Shown: positions 1 to 8,662 of the stretch, piece by piece
Position numbering within the stretch: the first letter of the stretch is position 1
How the letters are laid out: each line of letters begins with the position of its first letter
Source of the DNA: an uncultured Lentisphaerota bacterium
Lineage (GTDB): Bacteria > Verrucomicrobiota > Kiritimatiellia > CAIQIC01
Length of the DNA stretch: 64,000 nt
Assembly: GCA_903896925.1 (NCBI GenBank)
Contig: CAITZM010000046.1
Coordinates: 59,885 to 123,884, forward strand
Direction of reading: 5' to 3'
The notes under the pieces: model-generated
Database searches by the model: none
Told to the model about the DNA's origin: nothing
What the model saw: the letters and a program-made list of their open reading frames with translations, nothing else
Program-made: the position numbers and the translations under genes

Positions 1-15
1 AGAGAAGAGGGTGAC

Positions 16-663
16 ATGGAACACTTGGTACAGTTTTTTCAGTGGACAGTCGAATTCGTGAAATGGGGCGGCTATCCCGGCGTGTTCGTCCTGATGACGC
101 TGGAAAGCACCTTCATCCCGATCCCCAGCGAACTCGTCATGCCGCAGGTCGGCTACCTGGCGGCGACGGGCCATATGAATATCTGGGTCGGCCTGCTGAT
201 GTGCACCGGCGGCAGCGTCCTCGGGGCGCTGATCAACTACTTCATCGCCATCAAGATGGGCCGCCCTCTGATGCTCAAGTACGGCAAGTATTTCCTCTGC
301 CCGCCGCACAAGTTCGAGAAGATGGAAAAATTCTTCAACGCGCACGGCGAAATCAGCACGTTCACCGGCCGTCTGATCTTGGGCGTCCGTCACTTCATCA
401 GCTTCCCGGCGGGCCTCGCGCGGATGCACATCTGGAAGTTCTGCTTCTACACCGCGCTGGGGGCGGGCATCTGGGGCGCCATCCTCGAAGCCATCGGCTA
501 CCTCGTCGGCGACAAGCCCGAGCTGATCAAGAAATACGCGCATCAGGCCGCGGCGGGCGCCGCGCTTCTCTGCATCGTCATCGTCGTCGTCTACGTCATC
601 GTCCACAAGCGCCGCAAAGCCGCGGCCGCCGCCGCCGCGCTGGCCCAGCCGCCCGCGAGCTGA
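16..663 (+). CDS. DedA/SNARE-associated family membrane protein
   Basis: 215-aa polytopic inner-membrane protein of the DedA family, whose members act in membrane homeostasis and lipid flipping. The N-terminal re-entrant motif is visible (FVLMTLESTFIPIPSELVMP, residues about 26-45), followed by a glycine-rich hydrophobic stretch and the family's second signature (FTGRLILGVRHFISFPAG, about 116-133) with conserved Arg and Gly residues. The last helix (about 176-197) is followed by a basic, alanine-rich cytoplasmic tail. The start follows AGAGGGTGAC, a good ribosome-binding site. It is convergent with the glycosyltransferase at 883-1665, and nothing links it to the glycan locus. The family assignment is secure; the transported substrate is unknown. 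Confidence 0.93.
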   Translation: MEHLVQFFQWTVEFVKWGGYPGVFVLMTLESTFIPIPSELVMPQVGYLAATGHMNIWVGLLMCTGGSVLGALINYFIAIKMGRPLMLKYGKYFLCPPHKFEKMEKFFNAHGEISTFTGRLILGVRHFISFPAGLARMHIWKFCFYTALGAGIWGAILEAIGYLVGDKPELIKKYAHQAAAGAALLCIVIVVVYVIVHKRRKAAAAAAALAQPPAS

Positions 664-668
664 GCGGG

Positions 669-713
669 TCCAGGCCTTGGAAATCGAACCTGGTGTTTTT
701 TCCAGGGGTTGGA
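669..713. repeat. pair of TCCA/TTGGA palindromes, 32 bp apart
   Basis: Two imperfect palindromes (TCCAGGCCTTGGA at 669-681 and TCCAGGGGTTGGA at 701-713) whose matching bases are exactly 32 bp apart. The same unit and spacing recur at 13.9, 17.1, 36.6 and 59.7 kb. This copy lies between the 3' ends of two convergent genes, so here it cannot be a start-proximal operator. Confidence 0.6.
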
Positions 714-783
714 GGGTAGAGGTCCGTGGACAGGTGTCATGGGTTCCGCAGAGTTCGCCTTCGGCCAGGCGCGGGTCATGAAA

Positions 784-819
784 AGGACCGATAGGACCTA
801 GGCGACCTATTCGTCCTGT
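784..819. repeat. degenerate 9-bp tandem repeat
   Basis: Four consecutive 9-mers (AGGACCGAT, AGGACCTAG, GCGACCTAT, TCGTCCTGT) built on a GGACC(T/G)AT core. A short degenerate tandem array in the 219-bp gap between two convergent genes; no gene is seen in this gap. Confidence 0.6.
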
Positions 820-882
820 TTCCACGGCAACTTGCAACCTGAGACGTGAGACCCGCCACTCGACACTCGCCCCTTGCTTTGC

Positions 883-1665
883 TCAGAGCTTGCGACCGCG
901 GCGGGTATCCCACGGCATGAGGCGGCCGATGGTGCGGTTGACCAGCGGCACGACCCACTTGAACGGGGAGTAGAGCAGGCGCAGGCGGATCAGCGCCGCG
1001 AACATTTCCATCGACGCCGTGAAGACGTGCAGCCGCGAGCCGGCCTTGTCGTTCCAGACGGTCGCGATTTCCGTGATGCGGTAGCCGGCGCGGCGCAGCT
1101 GGAACAGCAGATCCACATCGAAAGCCCACTGTGTCGTGCCCAGGTGCGGCAGCACTTCGCGGATCGCCGGCGCGGTGAAGACCTTGGCGCCGCACTGCGT
1201 GTCGGTGATCGGCAGCTTGAACATCAGCCGGACCCAGCCGTTGAAGATGCGCGAGGCGATGCGACGCGAGAGGGGCTGTGGCGTGATTTTGGAGTCGGGG
1301 TGCCAGCGGCTGGCGATGATCGCGCCCGCGTCGCCGATGTGCTCGACGAGATCCAGAAACGCCGCCGGCGGCGTGGAGCCATCGGCATCCACGAAACCGA
1401 TCAGGTCGCCGCGGGCCGCCTCGAAGCCCAGGCGGACCGCCCCACCCTTGCCGACCCGCTTCGGCTCGACGATGACGCGGATGCGCGGGTCGCCGTTGGC
1501 GATCTCTCGCGCCACCTGCTCGGTGCGGTCGGTCGACCCGTTGACGACGATGAGCAGTTCGACCCGGTCGCCGTAGCGCGGCAGGAAGAAGCGCAGATAC
1601 TCCTCCAGCGCGGGCCGCAGGCGCTGCTCCTCGTTATAGGCGGGGATGATGATCGAGAGCTGCAT
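883..1665 (-). CDS. family 2 glycosyltransferase, dolichyl-phosphate glucosyltransferase-like
   Basis: 260-aa GT-A fold glycosyltransferase. It starts directly with the nucleotide-binding strand (LSIIIPAYNEEQRL, residues 3-16), has the GKGGAVRLGF segment and the metal-binding DADGS motif (FVDADGSTPP). The later region (ITDTQCGAKVF) is typical of the subgroup that moves glucose or mannose from a nucleotide sugar to a polyprenyl phosphate carrier. No transmembrane helix is obvious, so it is probably a membrane-associated cytoplasmic enzyme. The downstream gap (664-882) holds only repeats. Donor and acceptor cannot be read from sequence. The family is certain; the polyprenyl-phosphate role is inferred from the motif set. 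Confidence 0.9.
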   Translation of the reverse strand: MQLSIIIPAYNEEQRLRPALEEYLRFFLPRYGDRVELLIVVNGSTDRTEQVAREIANGDPRIRVIVEPKRVGKGGAVRLGFEAARGDLIGFVDADGSTPPAAFLDLVEHIGDAGAIIASRWHPDSKITPQPLSRRIASRIFNGWVRLMFKLPITDTQCGAKVFTAPAIREVLPHLGTTQWAFDVDLLFQLRRAGYRITEIATVWNDKAGSRLHVFTASMEMFAALIRLRLLYSPFKWVVPLVNRTIGRLMPWDTRRGRKL

Positions 1666-1787
1666 GGCCCGTCATCCCCTCCGCACTGCCGCTGATGCAT
1701 TGAAAAACACAGTCAGCATACATACGTTGGCCCGCATGGGTTGACAAACCTATTTTCAGGCAGCCGCCAAAAAACCACCGGCACAGG

Positions 1788-4169
1788 TCACTGCTTGAGC
1801 AGCGTCTTCCCGCTGAGGTTCTGCACCGTCACCTGATAGCCCTCGGGCGTTTGCAAGCGGTAGCGGAGGCTGGCCCCGTCCTTCCACCAGCGCATCTGGA
1901 TCGGGCCGTCGGGGGTCGGCAGCGTGCCCTCGCACCACTCCAGCGGCAGGTCGGCCAGACGCAGGTGCAGGGTCTTATGCAGGGGATCCACGGCATAGAG
2001 ACCAAGGACATCCCGCAGGAAGACGTGGGCGGCGTGCGAGGCGAAACCGTGGTTGCAGCTCGCCTGCGGCGCGTCGTGTTCCCAGAGCGTGCCGGTCCGG
2101 TCGGCCATGTAGAGCCAGTAGCCGAGCGCCTCGTCGAGGATCTGCTGCGCGCGGCCGTCGCGCGAAAGCAGCTCAAAGCGGAGCTGGTTGCCGATGAAGG
2201 CGTTCGCCGGATGGATCTCCGGGAATTTCTTGGTCTGCTTGCGCTGCGGGCCGAAGTCGGTCGCCAGCGCCTGCCAGAGCTTGGGCTGCGTCTCGGGCGT
2301 GGCCAGGCCGAAGAAGAACGCGAAGTACTGGCAGACCTCGGTGCGGTTGCGCGTGACGGCGAGCTTCCCGTCCTTGCGCACGGCGTTGTCCACGAAGAAT
2401 TCGCCGTCGAAGGACTGCTGCCGGATCGTGTCCTTGAGCCGCGCCGCCTTGCTCGTGAGGTCGGGCAGGTCGTAGAGCCGCGCGGCCGCCTCGAGCACGC
2501 GGACGTAGAGCATGTTGGAGGGATAGTTCACGTCCTGCACGAAGCTGTTGGCCTTGGACCACTCGACGAAGACCCAGCTCGGCAGCTTTTCCAGCAGCCC
2601 GTCGGAGTTTTCGTAGGGCTTGAAGAACTCGAGCAGCTTGAGCACGCGGGGGCGGAGCGCGTCCACCAGCGCGCGGTCGCCGCTGCGCTCGAGATATTCC
2701 TCCAGCTCCACGACGAACCACATGGCCCAGTTGGGGATGTACACGCCGTCGTTGTGGTCGCTCGGGTAGCACATCGGCAGCATGCCCTCCGGCAGGAACG
2801 GGAATTTCGCGGGCAGCAGGAAGTTCTCGAAGAAGTTCTTCTCGACGGTCGTCTCGCCGCAGAGGTCGCGCGCCACGCGGGCGGTGAAGAAGCTGTCGCA
2901 GAGCCAGCCCGCCCGCTCCCGGGAGGGGCAGTCCATGAACACGTCCACCGCGTTCTGCTGGAAGGTCTGGCGCGCGGCGGCAAAGATGCGGTTGAACCGC
3001 TCGTCGCTGCTGGCGAACGTGGCGCGCGCCGCGTTCGGGTTCACGTATTCGCGCAGGTACAGCCGGCTCACGTCGCAGTCGCCCTCGAGCACGATCAGCT
3101 TGAGGTAGCGCAGCGTGTAGGGCTCAAAGGACTCGACGCGGTAGCTGCCCGGCTCCAGCTCGTAGAGCACGATATTGACGCAGCCGAGCCGCTTCCAGTC
3201 CACATCGTTGCCCGTCAGGATTTCGTCGAAGGTCAGGAACAGCCGCGTCTTGGCGCGGACGTTGAGGGTGGCGCCCAGGAAACCGGTCAGGTTCACGCCG
3301 AAATCCACCGTGTGGAACGTGTTTGGCTTCAGGGCGATCTCCGACGGGGCCGGACCTGACGTGACGTTCTTCACCGCCTGTAGTTCCAGCGAGGGGATTT
3401 CCGCCAGTTCCTTTTCCGGATAGCCGCCCAGTTTCGGGCCGATGTTGACCAGCGAGCGGTCCTTCCACGGCTTCTTCGGCGGCGCGCCGCATTGCACCGT
3501 GCCGGCCGCAACGTGCGCCACGGGGCTGCGCTCCGCAAAGGTCGGATAGGGCACACGCCGCGGCAGCAGCGCCTTCCCGGCAACCACGGGGCACGCGGTC
3601 TGCGCGAAGGCGGCCGCCGGCTCGCTGCGCCAGGCGTCGTAACCGGGCGCGAGCCGCCAGATTTCGGCGAAGGGCCGCTGGAAGCTGTAGCGCTGCGCCT
3701 TCTGCACGCGCTCGGTCAATACCGCGGCTTGGAAGCCCGCGCCGCCGGTCGCCGCGAGCACCCGGTCGCCCGCCACGATTTCGGCCTGGAGGAACGACGG
3801 CTCATCAAGCAGGTAGAAGCTGTTGGCATTGTAGCCGGCCACCTCGACGGCGACGACGTTCGTCCCGCCGTGCAGCGCCAGCGGCCACTCATCGACACGG
3901 TAAAAGCCGTGGCCCGCGCGCGCCGGACCGTGGCCGGCGAACGTGCCGTTGAGGAAGACGCGATAGAGCGCGGAACCGGTCAGGCGCAGGACGGCCTGCC
4001 CCGCGGCAGGCGCCGTGACGAGCGCGCGGAAGCCGACGGACAGGTTGCGCTCGGTCTCGCGACCGTCGGGCCAGACGGGGCGGGCGGCTTGGAAGGCGGC
4101 GGTTTCGGCGGCAAGACCGGCGGTGGCGGACCACGCCAACGCCAACAGCAACAGGGCTCGCATCATCAT
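1788..4169 (-). CDS. GH78-like alpha-L-rhamnosidase, secreted
   Basis: About 793 aa with a signal peptide (MMMRALLLLALAWSATAGLA). The N-terminal half is beta-sandwich (residues about 40-370, with the RVFLNGTFAGHGPARAG type of accessory domain seen in rhamnosidases). The C-terminal half is an (alpha/alpha)6 barrel containing DCPSRERAGWLCDS, the GH78 signature with catalytic acidic residues. A C-terminal beta-sandwich follows. The start is placed at 4169 because GAGAGGAACC precedes it; an in-frame ATG at 4208 lacks a comparable site. It is divergent from the protease at 4288, with 118 bp between the two starts. Expected to release terminal rhamnose outside the cytoplasm; exact linkage unknown. 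Confidence 0.85.
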   Translation of the reverse strand: MMMRALLLLALAWSATAGLAAETAAFQAARPVWPDGRETERNLSVGFRALVTAPAAGQAVLRLTGSALYRVFLNGTFAGHGPARAGHGFYRVDEWPLALHGGTNVVAVEVAGYNANSFYLLDEPSFLQAEIVAGDRVLAATGGAGFQAAVLTERVQKAQRYSFQRPFAEIWRLAPGYDAWRSEPAAAFAQTACPVVAGKALLPRRVPYPTFAERSPVAHVAAGTVQCGAPPKKPWKDRSLVNIGPKLGGYPEKELAEIPSLELQAVKNVTSGPAPSEIALKPNTFHTVDFGVNLTGFLGATLNVRAKTRLFLTFDEILTGNDVDWKRLGCVNIVLYELEPGSYRVESFEPYTLRYLKLIVLEGDCDVSRLYLREYVNPNAARATFASSDERFNRIFAAARQTFQQNAVDVFMDCPSRERAGWLCDSFFTARVARDLCGETTVEKNFFENFLLPAKFPFLPEGMLPMCYPSDHNDGVYIPNWAMWFVVELEEYLERSGDRALVDALRPRVLKLLEFFKPYENSDGLLEKLPSWVFVEWSKANSFVQDVNYPSNMLYVRVLEAAARLYDLPDLTSKAARLKDTIRQQSFDGEFFVDNAVRKDGKLAVTRNRTEVCQYFAFFFGLATPETQPKLWQALATDFGPQRKQTKKFPEIHPANAFIGNQLRFELLSRDGRAQQILDEALGYWLYMADRTGTLWEHDAPQASCNHGFASHAAHVFLRDVLGLYAVDPLHKTLHLRLADLPLEWCEGTLPTPDGPIQMRWWKDGASLRYRLQTPEGYQVTVQNLSGKTLLKQ

Positions 4170-4287
4170 CGGTTCCTCTCTGAAAGGCCAAGCGACACGG
4201 CGCAACAAATACGGGCCGCCGCCGCCGGTGACAACCTTTTATTGTGGCAAAGTCGGCCCGCGCAACGTATTTTCCCGCGGTTTCAAC

Positions 4288-5148
4288 ATGTTTGGCAACG
4301 CCTTCCAGATTGCGAAAGTCCGGGGCATCCCGATCCGCATGCACATCACGCTGCTGATCGCATTGCCCTTCTTCGGCTATAAGTTCGCCGAGGTTTTCAG
4401 TGCGCACCCGCTCACGTGGGGCATGCTTGCCGCGATCACGCTCTTCATCAGCGTGGCGCTGCACGAACTCGGCCACTCGTTCGTCGCCATCGCGAAAGGT
4501 TTCCCCGTCCGCGACATTACTTTATGGCCCATCGGCGGCATCGCCTCGCTCGCGCGGATCCCGGAACGCCCGCGCGATGAATTTTGGGTCGCCATCGCCG
4601 GCCCGCTCGTCAGCCTCACGCTCGCTGGCGCGCTCTATGCCCTGAGCGCGAGCGGAGTGTTCCCAGAACAATCGGACGCAGAAAGTTTCTGCGACGCACT
4701 CTCCATGATCAACATCAGCCTTTTCGTTTTCAATCTGTTACCGGCCTTCCCGATGGATGGCGGCCGCATCCTGCGGGCGGCACTGGCGCAGCGCAAAGGC
4801 CGGCTCGCGGCCACGCGCATTGCTGCGCGCTGCGGAAAAATATGCGCGCTGCTATTCGCCATCGTCGGCATCTGGGGACTGCCCGGCCTCATACCGCCCA
4901 GCATCATGCTCGTCGTCATCGCGTTCTTCATCTTCTTCTCCGCCCGCGCGGAATACCGGCAGGTGATGATGCAGGAGATGAGCAACCAGCCGCCGCCGAT
5001 CTTCCAGTGGCTGTGGAGCAACGCGCGCCGCCCGCCGCAGCAGCCGCCGCCGGCGGAGCCCGCCGACAACGAGGTGGTCGTCAGCCCCCCACCCTGGCAG
5101 CGCAAGGGCAGCACGCGCACCGAGGCCACCCCGCTCGACGAGCCGTGA
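4288..5148 (+). CDS. site-2 protease family intramembrane metalloprotease (M50B)
   Basis: 286-aa polytopic membrane protease. The zinc motif HELGH (residues 59-63) sits in a hydrophobic helix, and the second family motif FNLLPAFPMDGGRILRA supplies the third zinc ligand Asp in a later helix. Together these define the site-2 protease family that cleaves membrane-embedded anti-sigma factors and similar proteins. The C-terminus is a proline-rich cytoplasmic tail. The start at 4288 (MFGNAFQIAK) matches the compact family length; the frame is open further upstream, but that part overlaps the divergent rhamnosidase. No anti-sigma factor is nearby, so the substrate is unknown. Confidence 0.9.
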   Translation: MFGNAFQIAKVRGIPIRMHITLLIALPFFGYKFAEVFSAHPLTWGMLAAITLFISVALHELGHSFVAIAKGFPVRDITLWPIGGIASLARIPERPRDEFWVAIAGPLVSLTLAGALYALSASGVFPEQSDAESFCDALSMINISLFVFNLLPAFPMDGGRILRAALAQRKGRLAATRIAARCGKICALLFAIVGIWGLPGLIPPSIMLVVIAFFIFFSARAEYRQVMMQEMSNQPPPIFQWLWSNARRPPQQPPPAEPADNEVVVSPPPWQRKGSTRTEATPLDEP

Positions 5149-5176
5149 GCAGCATGGCGCCTGCGGTGTCTGAGTA

Positions 5177-5302
5177 GCTGGGAGCGGCGGCATTCCTGCC
5201 GCCGCAGCAACGGACAGCTTTCCACCGGCATCAGCTTGACCTCACGAGCAAGGCCCACGCTGGGCGGCTCTCCTGCAGCGACGAGACGTCGCCGCTCCCA
5301 GC
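5177..5302. repeat. double-hairpin dispersed element, copy 1
   Basis: Begins with AGCTGGGAGCGGCGGC and ends with its approximate reverse complement GTCGCCGCTCCCAGC, about 100 bp apart. The left arm itself folds (GGCGGCA, loop TTCC, TGCCGCC). Related copies lie at 30545-30712, 44590-44722, 52842-52986 and 57139-57264. All lie just beyond a gene's 3' end, so a terminator or MITE-like nature is possible. No transposase is present. Confidence 0.65.
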
Positions 5303-5489
5303 CAACCAAAACACTGACCTGCGCAGACCGTTGTTGTAGGCCGGGTCACCGACCCGGCGCACCCCACCCAAACCGCACACCCTTGGTCCCGCCCCACCGA
5401 CACGCTCTGTCCGAAGCCTGGAGCGGCGGCACTCTTGCCGCCGCAGAAACAAAGCCGGGCGTAAGGGCGGGGCACACGCATGCGCGCCG

Positions 5490-5875
5490 CGAGAACCACT
5501 CCAACACGCAGGATAATGCCCGGCGGCCACGGCGTGGACGCCCTACCTGGCGCTGAATCAATCCAACGCATTGGATTATTTCGCGTATGGCGACGGCCTG
5601 TCACCCAAGGTTGAATCCACGGCACGTTGGCAGGGCGCTCGCGCCGCGAGCGCCGGGAAATCAGCCAACGCGTTGGTGGGTGACTCGGTGGGCGTGGCGG
5701 TTCGACCTTCGACAAGCTCAGGGCAGGTAAGCTCATCGCAAGCGCGCCATCAAACAGATTCAACACGTTGGCTGACGCCCGGCGGGCGCGGCGCGCCCGC
5801 CCTACCAGACGATGGATGAATCAGCGCGTTGGGTAATGACCGGCGGCGTGGCCGCCCTACCATGAGCGCGCCGCC
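5490..5875. repeat. cluster of CCAACGCGTTGG-type palindromes with GC-rich hairpins
   Basis: Palindromic 12-mers or close relatives occur at 5563-5574 (CCAACGCATTGG), about 5617-5626, 5664-5675 (CCAACGCGTTGG), 5762-5772 and 5822-5830. Most are preceded by AATC-like bases. Between them are hairpins read on the minus strand as TAGGGCGG...CCGCCGGGC, at about 5490-5550, 5775-5805 and 5838-5862. Confidence 0.6.
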
Positions 5876-8662
5876 TCACTGCCGGTCGCGGCAGTTGGCG
5901 GGGTCGGGCTGGGCGCCGGGCATGTCGTCGCGGGGTTTGGCTTTCAGCATCGCGGTGACGGGCTCAAAGGTGCGGAGCAGGGCTTGGTAGTCGGGGTCGT
6001 CCGTGCCAGCGAAGATGGGTTTGCCGCAGGCTTCGCTGCCGCCGGCGGCCTTCGCGAGCGGGGCGAGCAGGAACCGGTTCAGCTGCGGATTGGTGATGCG
6101 CGTCCAGACCTCGCGCGGAATTTTTCCGCCGTCATGGCACGCCACGCAGCGGCGTGCGGCAACCTCCGCCAGCGTTTTGTCCAGTTCGGCGGGATAGATC
6201 CGGCGGCAGCCGCGGGCTTCGGGATAGGCGGGCTCGGTCGTGCCATAGTAGGGAATGTTCAGGTCGATCCACTGGAAGATGCTGCGGCGGTCCGCGGCGG
6301 CGAGCTGCACGCGTGGCTTGCCGGCGGCGTCGGGATGCCCCGCGAGCAGCAGGTCGGCGAGCTTGCTGCGCGGGCTGCCCCAGGCTTTCGGGGTGACCTC
6401 GAGGATGTTCGCTTCCATGCCGTTATAGGTGGGAATCCAGTTCACGTAGGGACTGTCCACTTCGCCTTCGCCGATCCGGCGGCGGCCGCGGGCGAGCGAC
6501 TCATAGGAGACGTTGAAGAAATCCGTCTTGTCGCCGCAGAGGTCCACACGCTTCGGCGGCTGCACGCCGCTGTGGCAGGAAACACAGTTCAGGTCGAGGA
6601 TGGGTTGGATGACGGTGGTGTAGTCGAAACCGACGCCCTGCCCCCACGCCGGCGCGCGCAGTTCGCGCGGGGCGGTGGCCGTGGCGCGGCGCGCGGGCTG
6701 CGCGGCGCTGCTGCGGTCCGCATGGCAGCCAATGCAGGCCTGGACCTCGCCGGGCATCAGGTGCGTGAAGGTGCGCATGCGCTGGACGGCGCGCCCCTCG
6801 GCGTCGAGCGCCATGAAATAAACCGGCACGCCCGCGGGCACCTTGAAGCAGGCGGAGCCATCGGGCTCGACGGGGACATAGCCCCACACTTTCTTCCCGG
6901 CATAGGTCGCGCCGCAGGAGATCACCGGGAACTGGAAGCCGAACGCGCGATTCTTCACATCCACGCGCACGGGCTTTTCCATCTCCTGGACCACAGCCAG
7001 TTCGACGACCTCGCCGCGGCGGATGTGCGGCTCGAGTCCGTTATAGACATCCTGTACATAGACTGTCGCCCAGCCCGTCGTGTTGGTCCGGTCCGGCAAC
7101 GTGGAGGGAATCAGCGGGGGGACGGCGCGCGGCGCAAGGGGCTGCGCGTTGAAGAAGCCGAGGCCCTCGCGCGGGGCGAGTACGAGCGCCTCCTCGGTGC
7201 CCGCGTAGTCGCGCAGGAGGATGGCGCCGTTCTTGGAGACGAGGTAGCGCCGGCCGTCGAGTGGATACGGTGTGGAGTACGGGCCCTTGATGTGGTTGCC
7301 GCTGCCCTGGTCCACCTTGCCCATGTTGATCTCCGGCGTGAGGTTCTGGATCGCCGCCTGCGCGTTGGCGCCGCGCGCGCGGTCCACGATGCCGATCGCG
7401 CCGCTCGCCGGCCCGTTGTGCGCGGTCAGCGTGCAGAGCACCTTGGTCGTGCCGGGGATCGAGCGCGCCTCCATGAACGTCGCGGGGCTCAAGACGCGGT
7501 TGCCAAAGTAGCCCGTGAGGCCGGTGCCGTCGGGATTGATCGCCCAGAGGCTCTGGATCGGGATCGCCGGCTTGTCCACGTATTCCCAGCGCGAGTAGAT
7601 GAGGCGGCCATCGTTGAGCAGGCTCGGCGTAAAATCGTTGACGATGTTCGCGGAAAGGCGGCGGACATTCTGCCCGTCGGCGTCCATGCGATGCAGCAGG
7701 CCGACCGGCGAGACCCAGCAGTAGGCGAACCGCGCCGCGCGCGACGAGAGGAAGGCGATGCCGCCATCCGGCAGCCAGCAGGCGTTGTAATCGTGCCAGC
7801 GCCCGTCGGTGAGCTGGCGCTGGCCGGTGCCGTCGGCGTTGACGGTGAACAGGTGATAGCCCTCGTCCTTGCTCTTGCGCCAGCTGAACAGCACCACCTT
7901 GCCGTCGAACGAAACATCGCAATCCAGCATCTGCCCCTGCCCCGCGTCCACGAGCCGGCGCAGGCCGCCATCCGCGCTCCACACGAACAAGCCGCCGCCG
8001 GGACTGAAACCTTCGGTGTGATAGGTGTAGACGTGCGTCGAGCGGATCGAATGCCGCTGGATCACCAGCAGCTTGTCGAAGCCCAGCTTGAGGTTCTTGA
8101 GATCAACCGCCGCCAGCGGTGCCGTCTCGCCGGGCAGCGCACCCGCCGCCAGCGGCGCGGCAAAGACCATGATCTCCGACGCGCCCGGATTCAACCCCCC
8201 GTAGGAGCTGGTGAATTTGAGCGTCAGCTTCCGTGCCTGCGCCGGCACGGCCAGCTTGATGCGCTGCGGCGCGCTGGTCTCCTCCAATCTTCCGGTAACG
8301 ACGGGTGAGGCCGCGTCATCGAGGAACACCTGAAAATCCTTCCAGCACTCCGAAGTCATCCACGCCGTCCGCCCGTAGTAGACGATTTCGCCGACCGTGA
8401 CCGGTGCCGGCCACGTCAGGGTGAATTCCGCGCCCTGGCGATGCGTCTGGCCCTGCACACACCACGCCGCGCCCGGGTCCGCGTGACTGCCGGCCTCGGG
8501 GATTTTTCCATCGGCGGCAAACTTCGCGAGGTATTGCTTGCTGTGTTCCGAGGTGGCAGAGGCTGTTGCGCTCTGCGCCAGATTTTCCGGCGCCGCCGCG
8601 CAAGCCGCGCCGCCAAGCAGCAGCGCCGCACATAGAGCAAAACGACAGGGCGAAAAAATCAT
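5876..8662 (-). CDS. HzsA-like multihaem cytochrome with N-terminal discoidin domain
   Basis: 928-aa secreted protein. A signal peptide (residues 1-24) is followed by an F5/8C-type beta-sandwich (about 25-165) and then a WD40/TolB-like propeller (about 190-560; repeats such as DGKVVLFSWRKSKDEGYHLF and VNADGTGQRQLTDG). Three c-type haem sites follow: CIGCH (643-647), CVSCH (693-697) and CVACH (839-843). The arrangement matches the HzsA-related proteins common in Planctomycetes and Verrucomicrobia; in anammox bacteria the relative is the hydrazine synthase alpha subunit. Here there are no other hydrazine synthase genes, so an anammox role is very unlikely. Start at 8662 chosen because the signal peptide begins there. 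Substrate unknown. Confidence 0.8.
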   Translation of the reverse strand: MIFSPCRFALCAALLLGGAACAAAPENLAQSATASATSEHSKQYLAKFAADGKIPEAGSHADPGAAWCVQGQTHRQGAEFTLTWPAPVTVGEIVYYGRTAWMTSECWKDFQVFLDDAASPVVTGRLEETSAPQRIKLAVPAQARKLTLKFTSSYGGLNPGASEIMVFAAPLAAGALPGETAPLAAVDLKNLKLGFDKLLVIQRHSIRSTHVYTYHTEGFSPGGGLFVWSADGGLRRLVDAGQGQMLDCDVSFDGKVVLFSWRKSKDEGYHLFTVNADGTGQRQLTDGRWHDYNACWLPDGGIAFLSSRAARFAYCWVSPVGLLHRMDADGQNVRRLSANIVNDFTPSLLNDGRLIYSRWEYVDKPAIPIQSLWAINPDGTGLTGYFGNRVLSPATFMEARSIPGTTKVLCTLTAHNGPASGAIGIVDRARGANAQAAIQNLTPEINMGKVDQGSGNHIKGPYSTPYPLDGRRYLVSKNGAILLRDYAGTEEALVLAPREGLGFFNAQPLAPRAVPPLIPSTLPDRTNTTGWATVYVQDVYNGLEPHIRRGEVVELAVVQEMEKPVRVDVKNRAFGFQFPVISCGATYAGKKVWGYVPVEPDGSACFKVPAGVPVYFMALDAEGRAVQRMRTFTHLMPGEVQACIGCHADRSSAAQPARRATATAPRELRAPAWGQGVGFDYTTVIQPILDLNCVSCHSGVQPPKRVDLCGDKTDFFNVSYESLARGRRRIGEGEVDSPYVNWIPTYNGMEANILEVTPKAWGSPRSKLADLLLAGHPDAAGKPRVQLAAADRRSIFQWIDLNIPYYGTTEPAYPEARGCRRIYPAELDKTLAEVAARRCVACHDGGKIPREVWTRITNPQLNRFLLAPLAKAAGGSEACGKPIFAGTDDPDYQALLRTFEPVTAMLKAKPRDDMPGAQPDPANCRDRQ

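Larger units (their letters stand above)
5149..5875. other. 727-bp non-coding gap packed with dispersed repeats
   Basis: No gene is seen between the converging protease and the haem protein. The stretch holds a double-hairpin element (5177-5302), a GGCCGGGTC/GACCCGG hairpin (5341-5357), a half copy of the GC-rich hairpin (5420-5446), a dispersed element with core CTTCGACAAGCTCAGG (5706-5727), and a series of CCAACGCGTTGG-like palindromes. Confidence 0.75.

Noticed and set aside
5876..8662. Anammox hydrazine synthase
   Set aside because: The similarity is shared by a broad family; no HzsB/C, hydrazine dehydrogenase or other anammox genes are present.
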